Assembly: GCF_024357955.1 (NCBI RefSeq)
Contig: NZ_JANEYT010000021.1
Coordinates: 17,135 to 81,134 of the forward strand
DNA: 64,000 bases
Origin: Photobacterium pectinilyticum
Lineage (GTDB): Bacteria; Pseudomonadota; Gammaproteobacteria; Enterobacterales; Vibrionaceae
Direction of reading: 5' to 3'
The notes beneath the pieces are model-generated. The model was not told the DNA's origin, ran no database searches, and was given only the letters and a program-made list of their open reading frames with translations. This document shows, in pieces, positions 53,502 to 62,169 of this stretch (within the stretch, counting starts at the first letter, position 1; every line of letters starts with the position of its first letter). The translations under genes were made by a program, and so were the position numbers.

Positions 53502-53882
53502 TCAGTTTATATAGTCTGAGTTGTCTTCATTGCTGTAAAAGTTTGGGTCGCCATACGTAAAGGCCAGCTCGATATCTTGTTGCTTCAGTGTGTCGAGGCC
53601 AAACTGGATCAGCGCTTGGCCGATACCTTTGCCTTGGATTTGGGTAGCTACCGCAACTGGTGCCATCAAGAAGGCCGTTTTGTCTGATTCAAATGTCAGG
53701 CGGGTAAACAGAATACTACCAACAATTTTATCTTCTTCCATGGCGATAAAGACGAAAAGGTCATCGTTTTCTGTTGATGCAAATATCTCGCTGGCTAAAC
53801 GTCCGATCACTTTTCCTTCGTCTGTACCTTCAGAATCCGCAAAGGTTTGGTTAAAGAGTTGAATGATTTCTTCAGTTTGAAA
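53502..53882 (-). pseudogene. GNAT acetyltransferase gene, broken at both ends
   Basis: The translation matches GNAT acetyltransferases: EEIIQLFNQTFADSEG, then FVFIAMEEDKIVGSILFTRL, the acetyl-CoA loop QIQGKGIGQALIQFGL and TYGDPNFYS. An in-frame TGA stands right before the first matched residues with no start, and after GDPNFYS the expected C-terminal ~40 residues (usually starting VGF) are replaced by a short unrelated tail. A GTG at 53810 could start a shorter product. Confidence 0.7.
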
Positions 53883-54094
53883 TCACAGTACGTATAGAAG
53901 ACTTTGTTTAAGGTTGATAATGTTCGGCCGAGTATAAAACAGAGGTTAGATCACAAAAAAGATGATAAGTGGTGTATTAGCGGTAGAAAAAGTTGGCAAA
54001 GGAGCCATTCTTCTTGTTTTCAATGCTGTTTCATAGTGATAGTCTGAATTGACCGTAGGTGCTTCAACCTTCATTTGGATTCAAGGATGGATTT

Positions 54095-54229
54095 ATGAGT
54101 TTGAAAGAAGACAAAAACTGGCGCAACACCGAGCGAGATACGCAATGTGCCGAGTATGAGATTTACGTCGAGCAGATGAAAAGCCGAGGTTTATCTTGGG
54201 TCGATTTTAATGATTGGCTAGATATCTAG
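54095..54229 (+). CDS. Small unknown protein of 44 residues
   Basis: MSLKEDKNWRNTERDTQCAE... ending VDFNDWLDI. AAGGA stands 8 bases before the ATG, and the composition (charged, Trp-containing) looks like real protein. No family recognised. Confidence 0.5.
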   Translation: MSLKEDKNWRNTERDTQCAEYEIYVEQMKSRGLSWVDFNDWLDI

Positions 54230-54334
54230 CCTAACCACATACCTAATTCTTAATTTTGTCGAGCCGCGGTTCTCTAATCGCGGCTTCTTATATGTATGGC
54301 ATACCAAGCTGAATGTCCCTCTTAGGCTAGCCAC

Positions 54335-54748
54335 ATGATGAGTAATGTAGATCTTCCAGCCAACGATATTCTTCAAGTTAACACCGAAGTCATGAACAAT
54401 GGTGAAACGCGTTCTCGCATGAAATCCTGTGATGGTTCGGGTTACATCCGTACCCGTTATCCGAATGAAGAAAAGGGACGTTGGCAAAACAGCCATTTTC
54501 ATCAAACAACTTTCGAGACCTATATTGTCCAGTCTGGCTCGATTCTCTATGCCGAGTTAATTAAGGGTGAGTTAGAGATAAGAAAGGTCACCGCGAATGA
54601 AGTGATCACCGTGAAACCCGGTGTGCCGCATAATGTATTTGTGTATCCCAATACGGATTTACATACGGTGAAGCATGGTGCTGCCCAGCCTGATGATTGG
54701 CATGCCTGTCCGGAGTTGGATAGGTTGATTGAGGCGCATGTTATGTAA
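54335..54748 (+). CDS. Cupin-domain protein
   Basis: Single-domain cupin of 137 residues. SHFHQTTFETYIVQSGSI is the first cupin motif (His and Glu metal ligands) and VKPGVPHNVFV the second. The first 50 residues are an extension. Sugar-epimerase-like and oxygenase-like cupins share this layout; the substrate is unknown. The ATG is the first of two adjacent ones; AGG lies 8 bases ahead. Confidence 0.75.
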   Translation: MMSNVDLPANDILQVNTEVMNNGETRSRMKSCDGSGYIRTRYPNEEKGRWQNSHFHQTTFETYIVQSGSILYAELIKGELEIRKVTANEVITVKPGVPHNVFVYPNTDLHTVKHGAAQPDDWHACPELDRLIEAHVM

Positions 54749-54776
54749 AAAGCGCGGTTGTTGTACCGCGCTTTCT
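54749..54776 (+). terminator. Terminator of the cupin gene
   Basis: AAAGCGCGG and CCGCGCTTT with an 8-base loop, directly at the cupin stop codon. Confidence 0.7.
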
Positions 54777-54803
54777 CATCACTATCGCACTTAACTAGTT
54801 AGA

Positions 54804-56156
54804 CTAGTTAGTTGCTTCCCATTGTTTGATGATGTTTTCTGCAAGCGCTTTATCTTCGGTAAAGATTGAGAATACATTTGCATGGTGATCCAAATTGGAA
54901 ACGATCATCAAGCGCCCATTAGTTGTAACGTAGGAGTACGTCATAGGGTGCATGTCATCAACTGTTTCATCGTCGAATGTGATGTGGAGGTTGCCATCGC
55001 TAGTGATAGCCCAATCGCCGTAGAAATCATCTTCACCATCTTCAACGAAGGTGATGCGACCATTTTCCTTAAATTGGAACTCTACAAAAATCGGCACTGG
55101 CATTTGGTTAGTTGCATCATCAAAGACCATAAACCATGTCTTATCGCTGAAATCGGTAGATGCAAACTCCATAGAAGAGCCATCAATCAGATTATCAGTT
55201 GTCCAGAATGACAGGTCACCTTCAGCTGGTACAGCAAAGGCAATATTAGAAGAGGTGTAGATGAACTCGTCACTTTCACCGTCGAAGCTAAGAACGTTAC
55301 CTTCTACAGAATATAGGGCGCAGAACTCTCCCATATCAGCTGTCACACACATTTTGTCTTCATCGAGCTCAACAGCAAAAATCCCTTCATCTTGAGCGTA
55401 TGATCCGTTTAGACTCACCATGTTCCAAACCGTCTCGTCACCGATCAGATATGACTGTAGGTCACTGATTACATCTTCGGTCACCACATCACCACTGCTG
55501 TCAATGACAAAGTCAACGTCATCTAGGCTATCATGGCCGTTGTCGTTCACGTGGCTACTGATTGCATTATTGATATCAGCCGCTGCTTCTTTTAACGACT
55601 CACCATTTAATTCTGCTGCATTTGCAGGTAGCTCGTTTACTAGGCTGCGAGCAAGAGCATGGGCAACCACTGCATCTTCAGCATTATCACCTTGTTTAGC
55701 TGAAACATAATCACCAGAAATGACTGATGTTGGTAGGTCTAGTTCATTAGCCAATTCTTCAACCGTCATGTTGGCTGATTTGGCCAGCGTTGTGAATGGT
55801 GTAACAACGCTAGAATCTGCATTTGCAACCATCTCGTAAGTATTACGCACATAGCCAATACGATCACTGTCTAAAGAAAAACCTGCGATAGCGCGGGTCA
55901 AGACTGGGTAATTTGAATCAACCGCAGGGATTGTGAATGTACCATCGTCATTGGTAATACCAAGAAATTCGTCTTTGTCACAAACATTATTCGCGTTTCG
56001 GTCAACACACACTTCAGCGCGGCCTAAGTAGCCATCTATAACCGTAATAGAGCGACTGTTTTCTGACGGTGGCGGCGGATTATCATCACTTGAGCTACCA
56101 CAACCAGAGAGAGTAATCGCTGTCAGAACTGAAAGCGCGATTGCTGTTTTTTTCAC
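54804..56156 (-). CDS. Exported lipoprotein with a Ca-binding-like loop
   Basis: Protein of 450 residues with a lipoprotein signal (TAITLSGCGSSSDDNP). DRNANNVCDKDEFLG near residue 50 resembles an EF-hand/dockerin calcium loop; a carboxypeptidase-like fold (DDGTFTIPAVDS) follows. The C-terminal half is beta-rich with an unknown domain. The start is a GTG at 56156: GGGAA lies just ahead, and the signal peptide begins there; the ATG 51 codons earlier would put the signal inside the protein. Function unknown. Confidence 0.7.
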   Translation of the reverse strand: MKKTAIALSVLTAITLSGCGSSSDDNPPPPSENSRSITVIDGYLGRAEVCVDRNANNVCDKDEFLGITNDDGTFTIPAVDSNYPVLTRAIAGFSLDSDRIGYVRNTYEMVANADSSVVTPFTTLAKSANMTVEELANELDLPTSVISGDYVSAKQGDNAEDAVVAHALARSLVNELPANAAELNGESLKEAAADINNAISSHVNDNGHDSLDDVDFVIDSSGDVVTEDVISDLQSYLIGDETVWNMVSLNGSYAQDEGIFAVELDEDKMCVTADMGEFCALYSVEGNVLSFDGESDEFIYTSSNIAFAVPAEGDLSFWTTDNLIDGSSMEFASTDFSDKTWFMVFDDATNQMPVPIFVEFQFKENGRITFVEDGEDDFYGDWAITSDGNLHITFDDETVDDMHPMTYSYVTTNGRLMIVSNLDHHANVFSIFTEDKALAENIIKQWEATN

Positions 56157-56427
56157 TTTTATTCCCTTACTTTTATTTGATGTGTGGTTAATAGGGTTTC
56201 TTGTTTCATAATGATTGGTAACAAAGTGTGTATAATATTTTCTATAGTTTAAGTTTTTATATTTCCAATATTCAGTTGGATTATTTTGATTGTGATGCTT
56301 GAATATCACATTTAATCGGTATTTAAACTTACCTTGATATTTTTACTTGATTTTTTTCGTCTTTTTCCCGTCTCGTTCGTCTTCCTGTAGTTACCCCTTT
56401 TCTATGGAGACCACGGTTTAATTACAC

Positions 56428-56553
56428 ATGAATGTTATTTGGAAATTGCGGGGCTACATAAAAATGTATGTCCGCCAATACTTGGTTCCATCTTGGCTTA
56501 TCGGCCGGATTGTTGACCGTATTAGCGACGGCGAACTGACACTGACCGTCTAA
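56428..56553 (+). CDS. Possible 41-residue peptide upstream of the glutathione synthetase
   Basis: MNVIWKLRGYIKMYVRQYLV ... ending DGELTLTV, basic and amphipathic. The stop is 17 bases before the next ATG, so co-translation is possible. The nearest GGAG is 18 bases upstream, too far for a normal site. Low confidence. Confidence 0.3.
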   Translation: MNVIWKLRGYIKMYVRQYLVPSWLIGRIVDRISDGELTLTV

Positions 56554-56570
56554 TTGCAGAGTAGTAAACG

Positions 56571-58025
56571 ATGACAAACGAAAAGCATAGTTTTCTGTCG
56601 CAGCAGATCATTGAAGACGCCTGTGAGTGGGCCATCATGCACGGTGTGGCGTTTAGACAAGCTGACAATACGGCACGGCACTGCCCGTTCAGTATTGCGC
56701 CGATGACCATGGAGCGTGAGGTGTATGATCATCTACGAAAGGTGACGCCACTAATCACCAAGTTGATCAGCCATGTCTCTGAAGATCACGATTTCCTGCA
56801 AGCCTCATTGGGTGATATGGCCAAGGCGGATCCGTTTTTTGGTTGCTTGATGGCACTTCATCAGCAAGCTCATGGTGATATCAATAACAGCCCTGCGCGC
56901 CAACCGCTATTGCTGATGCGTACCGACTTTATGGATGATCGCCATCACGGGGCGAAGGTTATTGAATTTAATGGTATTGCTGCGGGTATGGGGCCTTTCG
57001 GCCAGCGTGCTACGGAGTTCCATGCCTTTATGCAAAGCCAATGGCCGCAGACCTACCAAAACTGGCTGGAAGATAGTGCAGCGGTACCGGCAGAGAACCA
57101 GGGGCTTGAACAGCTTGCCTATGCGATTGCCACATCAGCCAGAAGGATTCAGGAGGAGTTTAATATTCAGGGTAAACCGACCTTTTTGATGGTGGTACAG
57201 AAAAATGAAGATAACGTCTATGACCAACATTTGCTTGAGGTTGAATTGCAAAAGCTGGGGCTGCGTACCGTTCGTCGTACCTTCGACCAACTCAGTACTC
57301 AGCTGTCGACGGGAGATAACCAGCGTTTAATACTCGACGGCGTCGGTGCAATCGATGTGGTCTACTTGCGTGCGGGTTATCAGTATTCAGATTACTGGGC
57401 GCCAGAGCTGAATGAATCTATTTGTTGCCATACTTTGAGCCAGACTCGTTTGTTTATTGAGCAGCATAACGTGGCGGTCAATGCGACAATTAGTCAGCAA
57501 CTAGCGACCAGTAAATCAATGCAGATGCTGCTAACTATGATGCCAGCAGAGGATTATGCCCGTTGGGGGTTGAGCCTTGATGAAGCGCAGTTAGTAAAAA
57601 GTGTATTGGCGGAGATGAAGCCAGTAAATACTGATACGATTGGATGGTTTAATACCCAAGCAAATAAGCATAAGTGGGTATTGAAGAACCAAGGAGAAGG
57701 TGGTGGCCATTGTGTGTTTGGTGAGGATATTAGCGATAAATTGAGTCAGATTTCACCTGAAGAATATGACGCCTGGGCCTTGATGCAGCGCTTGTACCCA
57801 CATGAGCGAGAAACTCCCACTATCGCCGTACGAGATGTCGAGCAGACGGTGGTGGGTGATTTAGTTAGCGAAATTGGCCTGTTCACGGCTTACTTTAATG
57901 GTGAACCAATGACCGAGCTTGATGGCTATGCTGGTTATCTGATCCGCAGCAAGCCTGCAAGTGAAAACGAAGGTGGGATCCATAGCGGTAAGGGGATCCT
58001 CGATTCATTAACCTTGGTCGGCTAA
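56571..58025 (+). CDS. Eukaryotic-type glutathione synthetase
   Basis: ATP-grasp enzyme of 484 residues resembling eukaryotic glutathione synthetase, not bacterial GshB (about 315 residues). Matching elements: MRTDFMDD with KVIEFNGIAAG near residue 125 (metal and substrate site), the glycine loop VLKNQGEGGGHCVFGEDI near 365-382, LVSEIGLFTAYF near 430, GYLIRSKP and NEGGIHSGKGILDS near the end. It would join gamma-glutamylcysteine and glycine. A related ligase with another acceptor is possible. Monocistronic with its own terminator; the Shine-Dalgarno is weak. Confidence 0.82.
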   Translation: MTNEKHSFLSQQIIEDACEWAIMHGVAFRQADNTARHCPFSIAPMTMEREVYDHLRKVTPLITKLISHVSEDHDFLQASLGDMAKADPFFGCLMALHQQAHGDINNSPARQPLLLMRTDFMDDRHHGAKVIEFNGIAAGMGPFGQRATEFHAFMQSQWPQTYQNWLEDSAAVPAENQGLEQLAYAIATSARRIQEEFNIQGKPTFLMVVQKNEDNVYDQHLLEVELQKLGLRTVRRTFDQLSTQLSTGDNQRLILDGVGAIDVVYLRAGYQYSDYWAPELNESICCHTLSQTRLFIEQHNVAVNATISQQLATSKSMQMLLTMMPAEDYARWGLSLDEAQLVKSVLAEMKPVNTDTIGWFNTQANKHKWVLKNQGEGGGHCVFGEDISDKLSQISPEEYDAWALMQRLYPHERETPTIAVRDVEQTVVGDLVSEIGLFTAYFNGEPMTELDGYAGYLIRSKPASENEGGIHSGKGILDSLTLVG

Positions 58026-58051
58026 TCGAACGTCAGGCAGTAGATAGAGAC

Positions 58052-58086
58052 AAGGAGGCTGCGAAGCCTCCTTTCTCATTTTTTGC
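58052..58086 (+). terminator. Terminator of the glutathione synthetase gene
   Basis: GGAGGCT-GCGA-AGCCTCC then TTTCTCATTTTTT, about 30 bases past the stop. Confidence 0.8.
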
Positions 58087-58118
58087 TGGACGTCATTTAT
58101 GTAGGTTGGTATTAACGG

Positions 58119-58691
58119 CTACATTCTAAATAGCTCAACTCGAAGGTGATTGTCGTCTTCGTATGCAATGACCGATTGGAAATTGCCATCTTGCTCTATT
58201 GTTTCAGAGAAGACATTTTTGTCTTGCGTATCGCCGATGAACAGAACCTGGGTGGACTTTATCATCAGCCCGTCTTCATCGAAGCTTGAGGTCAAATCCT
58301 CATCTACCACACAGACCAACACGTTGCCATAGCGGGCATTGAGGTCAATATCGTGAGCTTTCGAGTACTGAACTTTGGTTTTCAGCTTAGATTCGACGTT
58401 ATCGATAAGCCCAACAAAACGATACAAATCGGTAGAGCATGTCTGTGTGAGTTGCTCTACTTCATTATTCAGCACGGATTCCAAGTTGCCATCAGGGTGG
58501 CGGCCGTGTGCAATCCATTGTTTCGCTGACTTTCTTATTGTTCTATATCGATTGGATTTAGCGATACGTTTGAAGTACTTAACTAAAATATTGTTTCTTT
58601 CAGCTAAGGAAAGGTGCTTGTCCAGTTTTTGAAATTCAAGGTGCAATAAAGCATTGGTACTAACATCGAGCAACAGCTGGGTTTGGTTCAT
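58119..58691 (-). CDS. Unknown cytoplasmic protein
   Basis: 190 residues, N-terminal half helical and basic (YFKRIAKSNRYRTIRKSAKQW), C-terminal half beta-rich and acidic. No signal peptide or membrane helix. The start is the ATG at 58691; the longer frame needs a TTG. I do not recognise the family. Confidence 0.6.
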   Translation of the reverse strand: MNQTQLLLDVSTNALLHLEFQKLDKHLSLAERNNILVKYFKRIAKSNRYRTIRKSAKQWIAHGRHPDGNLESVLNNEVEQLTQTCSTDLYRFVGLIDNVESKLKTKVQYSKAHDIDLNARYGNVLVCVVDEDLTSSFDEDGLMIKSTQVLFIGDTQDKNVFSETIEQDGNFQSVIAYEDDNHLRVELFRM

Positions 58692-59424
58692 TAACGTACT
58701 ATCCAAATCTCTACAAGATTATCTGGACTAGTATATCGAAAATAAAAAAAATTATTTACATTTTCTCTCATTCAATTCTTTCTTGAGCGGATCTGCTTGC
58801 CTTCCTGAGTTGTCTCGTAAGCTTGTGTGATACGTAGAATGGAGTGTCGGGTAACGAGATCGGATGAATACTTGATATAGGAGGACGAAGAGAGCGCGTG
58901 AAAGCTGAGCGCCTTTCAATATGAGCTGAACAAATTGAGATAACGTCTAAGTGCATGCTGAAATGGTGATGAACACAAGTGACTTAGCCATAATCAACCA
59001 CTCGTTTGTAACCTTAAACCAACAAATGTTGATTATTCGAAGAAAGAAAATGCAGTGAGGTTTTTTATGCATTTTATAATGATGAAAGTCATATGATTTA
59101 AGCTGTCATTATCGAATTTCTGTGAGCAAATTATCAAAAACTGATAAAAATATATAAACATTGTTATTCTTTTACTGAGATTACATTCAAAAATAACGAA
59201 TTGTTCGTAATTAAAAATGTTGATGCTGCCACAGAATTAGCATGTTTCCGGATATTTATTCGTAAAGTGACTATTTATCCCCTGCGTAGTGGTGCTCTAG
59301 TGAAATGATATTTTGATTTGTGTCACATTTACATCGAAATAATTAACTTACTATTTTGTCACTTCGATAAGTTATTCAAATAAATCGATTAAAACCTCTG
59401 ACTACATATAAGGAAAATGTCGAC
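58692..59424. other. Long intergenic region upstream of the triple-RidA gene
   Basis: 733 bases, strongly AT-rich from 59000 on. A 62-residue minus-strand frame at 58768-58956 has no ribosome site and I do not trust it. The region probably carries the promoter and a long leader of the RidA gene. No dispersed repeat copy here. Confidence 0.45.
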
Positions 59425-60687
59425 ATGGCTGGCATCATTAAAGTTTCACGCAATACAGAAAACGCCCCTCAAAGCACTCTATCTTCTCAAACAGTTGCTT
59501 TCTCTCATTACAATAACTTTTCTGCACAGTTACCTGTAGACCCTAAAACAGGTGATATTATTGTCGGTGATGTAAAAGATCAAGCAAAGCAGTGTTTAAC
59601 AAATATCAAAGCCATTGTTGAAAGCATTAACCATGTAATGGATGACGTTGTAAAAATTAATGTATTCCTTAAAGATGTTGCTGATATGGAAGCGGTAGAT
59701 GAAGTTTACGCAACCTTCTTCGACAACCTTCTTCCTACTCGTACCGTAGTTCAGGTTTCAGCGTTACCGATGAGCGATGCATTGGTTCAAATGGATGCGC
59801 TTATCTCTAACGGCGAAGGTACTGCGCCACAAGACCCATGCGCACTTATCAAGCTTTCTCGTAACACTGAAAATGCACCTCAATGTGCGCTATCTACCCA
59901 AACGGTTGCTTTCTCTCACTATAACAACATCTCAGCTCAGCTACCTATCGACCCTAAAACGGGTACGCTTGTAGAAGGCGGTGTAAAAGAGCAAACAGCT
60001 CAATGCCTAAAGAACATGAAAGCCGTTCTAGAAAGCATTGATGTTCCTTTCGATGACATCGTTAAAATCAACATGTACCTGAACGATCTCGCTGATGTTG
60101 ATGCCGTAAACGAAGTGTACTCAACGTTCTTCCCTGATTCAGCGATTGCTCGTACAGTGGCTTATGTACCAGCACGCTCAGTTATTGCTGCTGATGCGCT
60201 ACCTATGGGTGCATTGGTACAGATTGATGCTTCTGTATCTCACGGCGACGGTACACCTCCGCAAGAAGTTGAAGATCGTCACAACATCGTGATTCGTGCA
60301 AACAATACTGATGCTGCGCCACGTAGCGCACTACATACACAAACCGTGGCCTTCTCACACTACAACCATGTTGCAGCTCAACTACCTGTTGATGTTAAAA
60401 CCAATGCAATCGTAGCGGGTGGTGCTAAAGAGCAAGCTAAGCAGTGCATGAATAACATTAAAGCTATCGTAGAAAGTGTTAACCATGTAATGGACGATAT
60501 CGTTAAGATCAATATTCAACTGAAAGATGTTGCTGATATCGATGCGGTAAACGAAGTGTATACAGCATTCTTCCAAGGCGATCTTCCAGCACGTACTGTT
60601 GTGGGTGTCTCTCAAATTGAAATGGGTGCGCTAGTACAAATCGACGCGGTTGTTTCCAACGGTGAAGGTACGCTTCCACAGGCATAA
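59425..60687 (+). CDS. Three tandem RidA (YjgF/UK114) domains in one protein
   Basis: Protein of 420 residues made of three RidA-like domains of about 130-145 residues, starting near 1, 139 and 287. Each begins with a copy like SRNTENAPQSTLSSQTVAFS, then QLPVDPKTG, an AKQCL.N.KAIVES helix, DDVVKIN, and the catalytic Arg region (RTVV.V / RTVAYV) followed by ALVQ.DA. RidA hydrolyses reactive 2-aminoacrylate-type imines and works as a trimer with sites between subunits, so this fusion could form a one-chain trimer. All three domains keep the substrate Arg; domain 2 has a ~9-residue insertion after it. The codon use is even across the repeats. AAGGA lies ahead of the ATG and a very strong terminator follows. 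Confidence 0.85.
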   Translation: MAGIIKVSRNTENAPQSTLSSQTVAFSHYNNFSAQLPVDPKTGDIIVGDVKDQAKQCLTNIKAIVESINHVMDDVVKINVFLKDVADMEAVDEVYATFFDNLLPTRTVVQVSALPMSDALVQMDALISNGEGTAPQDPCALIKLSRNTENAPQCALSTQTVAFSHYNNISAQLPIDPKTGTLVEGGVKEQTAQCLKNMKAVLESIDVPFDDIVKINMYLNDLADVDAVNEVYSTFFPDSAIARTVAYVPARSVIAADALPMGALVQIDASVSHGDGTPPQEVEDRHNIVIRANNTDAAPRSALHTQTVAFSHYNHVAAQLPVDVKTNAIVAGGAKEQAKQCMNNIKAIVESVNHVMDDIVKINIQLKDVADIDAVNEVYTAFFQGDLPARTVVGVSQIEMGALVQIDAVVSNGEGTLPQA

Positions 60688-60750
60688 TATCGATTGAAGT
60701 CAGATTAGTTTATATAAAATGGCTATGAGCGGTATTGAACGATAATGACT

Positions 60751-60816
60751 GGGCAGGCTTTTATATTTTGAACGTTTTTACTTCGTTCAAATTATAAGGG
60801 CCTGCCCATTATTTTT
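60751..60816 (+). terminator. Very long terminator of the triple-RidA gene
   Basis: GGGCAGGC..TTGAACG and CGTTCAA..GCCTGCCC pair over about 24 positions with a 9-base loop, followed by ATTATTTTT. The stem is much longer than most terminators in the window. Confidence 0.85.
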
Positions 60817-60857
60817 ATCGCGAATGAACACAGCCATCTGTAATTGCTTTGAGGGGC

Positions 60858-61023
60858 TTATACCAACCTATATAAATATTTTATCCGTCTTACAGGTTAA
60901 AATCGCTGTTCTCTGCGTTAGATATTTTGTAATTAGAGCCACTAGTTACAGCAATATCTGCCTTGATAACAACGATTTTTCCCGTGTAAATACTTGATCA
61001 ACTAATTATCCAGATTGGTTTAA
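60858..61023. repeat. Dispersed hairpin repeat, copy 5 (full length)
   Basis: 166 bases from TTATACCAACCTATATAAAT to CAGATTGGTTTAA, with the inner cassette. Its last bases provide the stop codon of the enoyl-CoA hydratase gene at 61020. Confidence 0.85.
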
Positions 61024-61871
61024 TCCTCGTTGATATCCTGAATATTAATTACCAACTGTTCCCAATTTCTCTGGTTTTCAAGGTCGAACTGGGCACCTTG
61101 CTCATCGGCCCACGTAAAGCGCTTGATGGCGGCAGTCTTGCTGGTGGCCTGGTACAACCAATAAGCCTCCGCTTTTAGGGCGTCATCAATTGGTTTGTCG
61201 ATAGACTCATAGACAGTTTGCTTACAGGCATTAATCGATTCGGCAGGGAATTTGGCAATACGTCTGGCAAGTGTATCAACGTACACGCCTATTTCATCAG
61301 GCTCGAGCGCCTTATTGATGGTGCCATAGGCTTCGGCTTCGTCGGCATCAAAGTCACGGGCACTTAAGATAATTTCCAAAGCTCGCCCTAATCCGGCTTG
61401 GCGCGCCATGCGGGATGCTCCACCACCACAGGGTAAAATCCCCATCGCCACTTCCATCTGCATGAACTTGTACTTGCCTCGTGCGGCAAAGCGCATGTCA
61501 CATGCCAAGGCAAACTCATGGCCACCACCACGGGCATATCCTTCAAGTTTGGCGATAGTCGCTTGTGGTAATCGACTAATGCGTTCTAGTACGGCTTGTA
61601 AATCGAGGAGCTTGGCTTCGTTACGGGCGACAGCGTCTTTGGACATATCGCGCAGCAGGTTAGTGTCATAATGGCAGACCCAAATTTCAGGATGGGCCGA
61701 CTGGAAAACAACCACTTTGACCTCACGGTCGCGCTCTAGCCGTAATGCAAGACTGTTAAGATCGGCGAGCATCTCTTGGCCCTGAACATTAACAGGGGGA
61801 AAATCTATGGTTACCCAGGCGACACCATCATCGATCTTTACCGAAAACGTCGTGAAATTCTTATATTCCAT
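61020..61871 (-). CDS. Enoyl-CoA hydratase/isomerase family protein
   Basis: Crotonase-fold protein of 283 residues. Oxyanion-hole segments are SAHPEIWVCHYDTN near 65-78 and GYARGGGHEFALACD near 112. Both Glu of hydratases are present (GGGHEFA and MEVAMGILPCGGG). The substrate is not evident; it may act on short acyl-CoA or polyketide-type units. Start at the ATG 61871 with AGGAG ahead; the upstream in-frame extension is not family-like. The TAA stop lies in the end of repeat copy 5. Confidence 0.8.
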   Translation of the reverse strand: MEYKNFTTFSVKIDDGVAWVTIDFPPVNVQGQEMLADLNSLALRLERDREVKVVVFQSAHPEIWVCHYDTNLLRDMSKDAVARNEAKLLDLQAVLERISRLPQATIAKLEGYARGGGHEFALACDMRFAARGKYKFMQMEVAMGILPCGGGASRMARQAGLGRALEIILSARDFDADEAEAYGTINKALEPDEIGVYVDTLARRIAKFPAESINACKQTVYESIDKPIDDALKAEAYWLYQATSKTAAIKRFTWADEQGAQFDLENQRNWEQLVINIQDINED

Positions 61872-62169
61872 CGTGTTACTCCTCATCTCTGCATCTATTT
61901 TTGCAGTAAGCCTCTGAATCGAATGAATATCAGCAATGCGTTGCTGTTTTTTCTGATAGAAAAGCGTTGCACACATTAAAAACTAGGAGAGAGGAGGCGG
62001 GAGGTAAATTAGAGTTAACGGAAAAGAGAATATGGATTTTCTATATAATCACCAGCGCCTACATCGAGCCAAATCTGAAAACGGCGTGTTACATCAATGA
62101 TTGTGTTCGTGCGTTACCGTAGACTGGCGTGAGTTTGTTCCTTGAATAGTTTAGACAGTTGAAGCCTTG

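Noticed and set aside
53440..53510. Possible integron attC site (CTAACGC ... GTTAGGT)
   Set aside because: The left part does not fit RYYYAAC, no paired inner boxes are visible, and there is no integrase or cassette array.
58768..58956. 62-residue minus-strand frame upstream of the RidA gene
   Set aside because: No ribosome site and an Arg/Ser-rich composition typical of chance frames.
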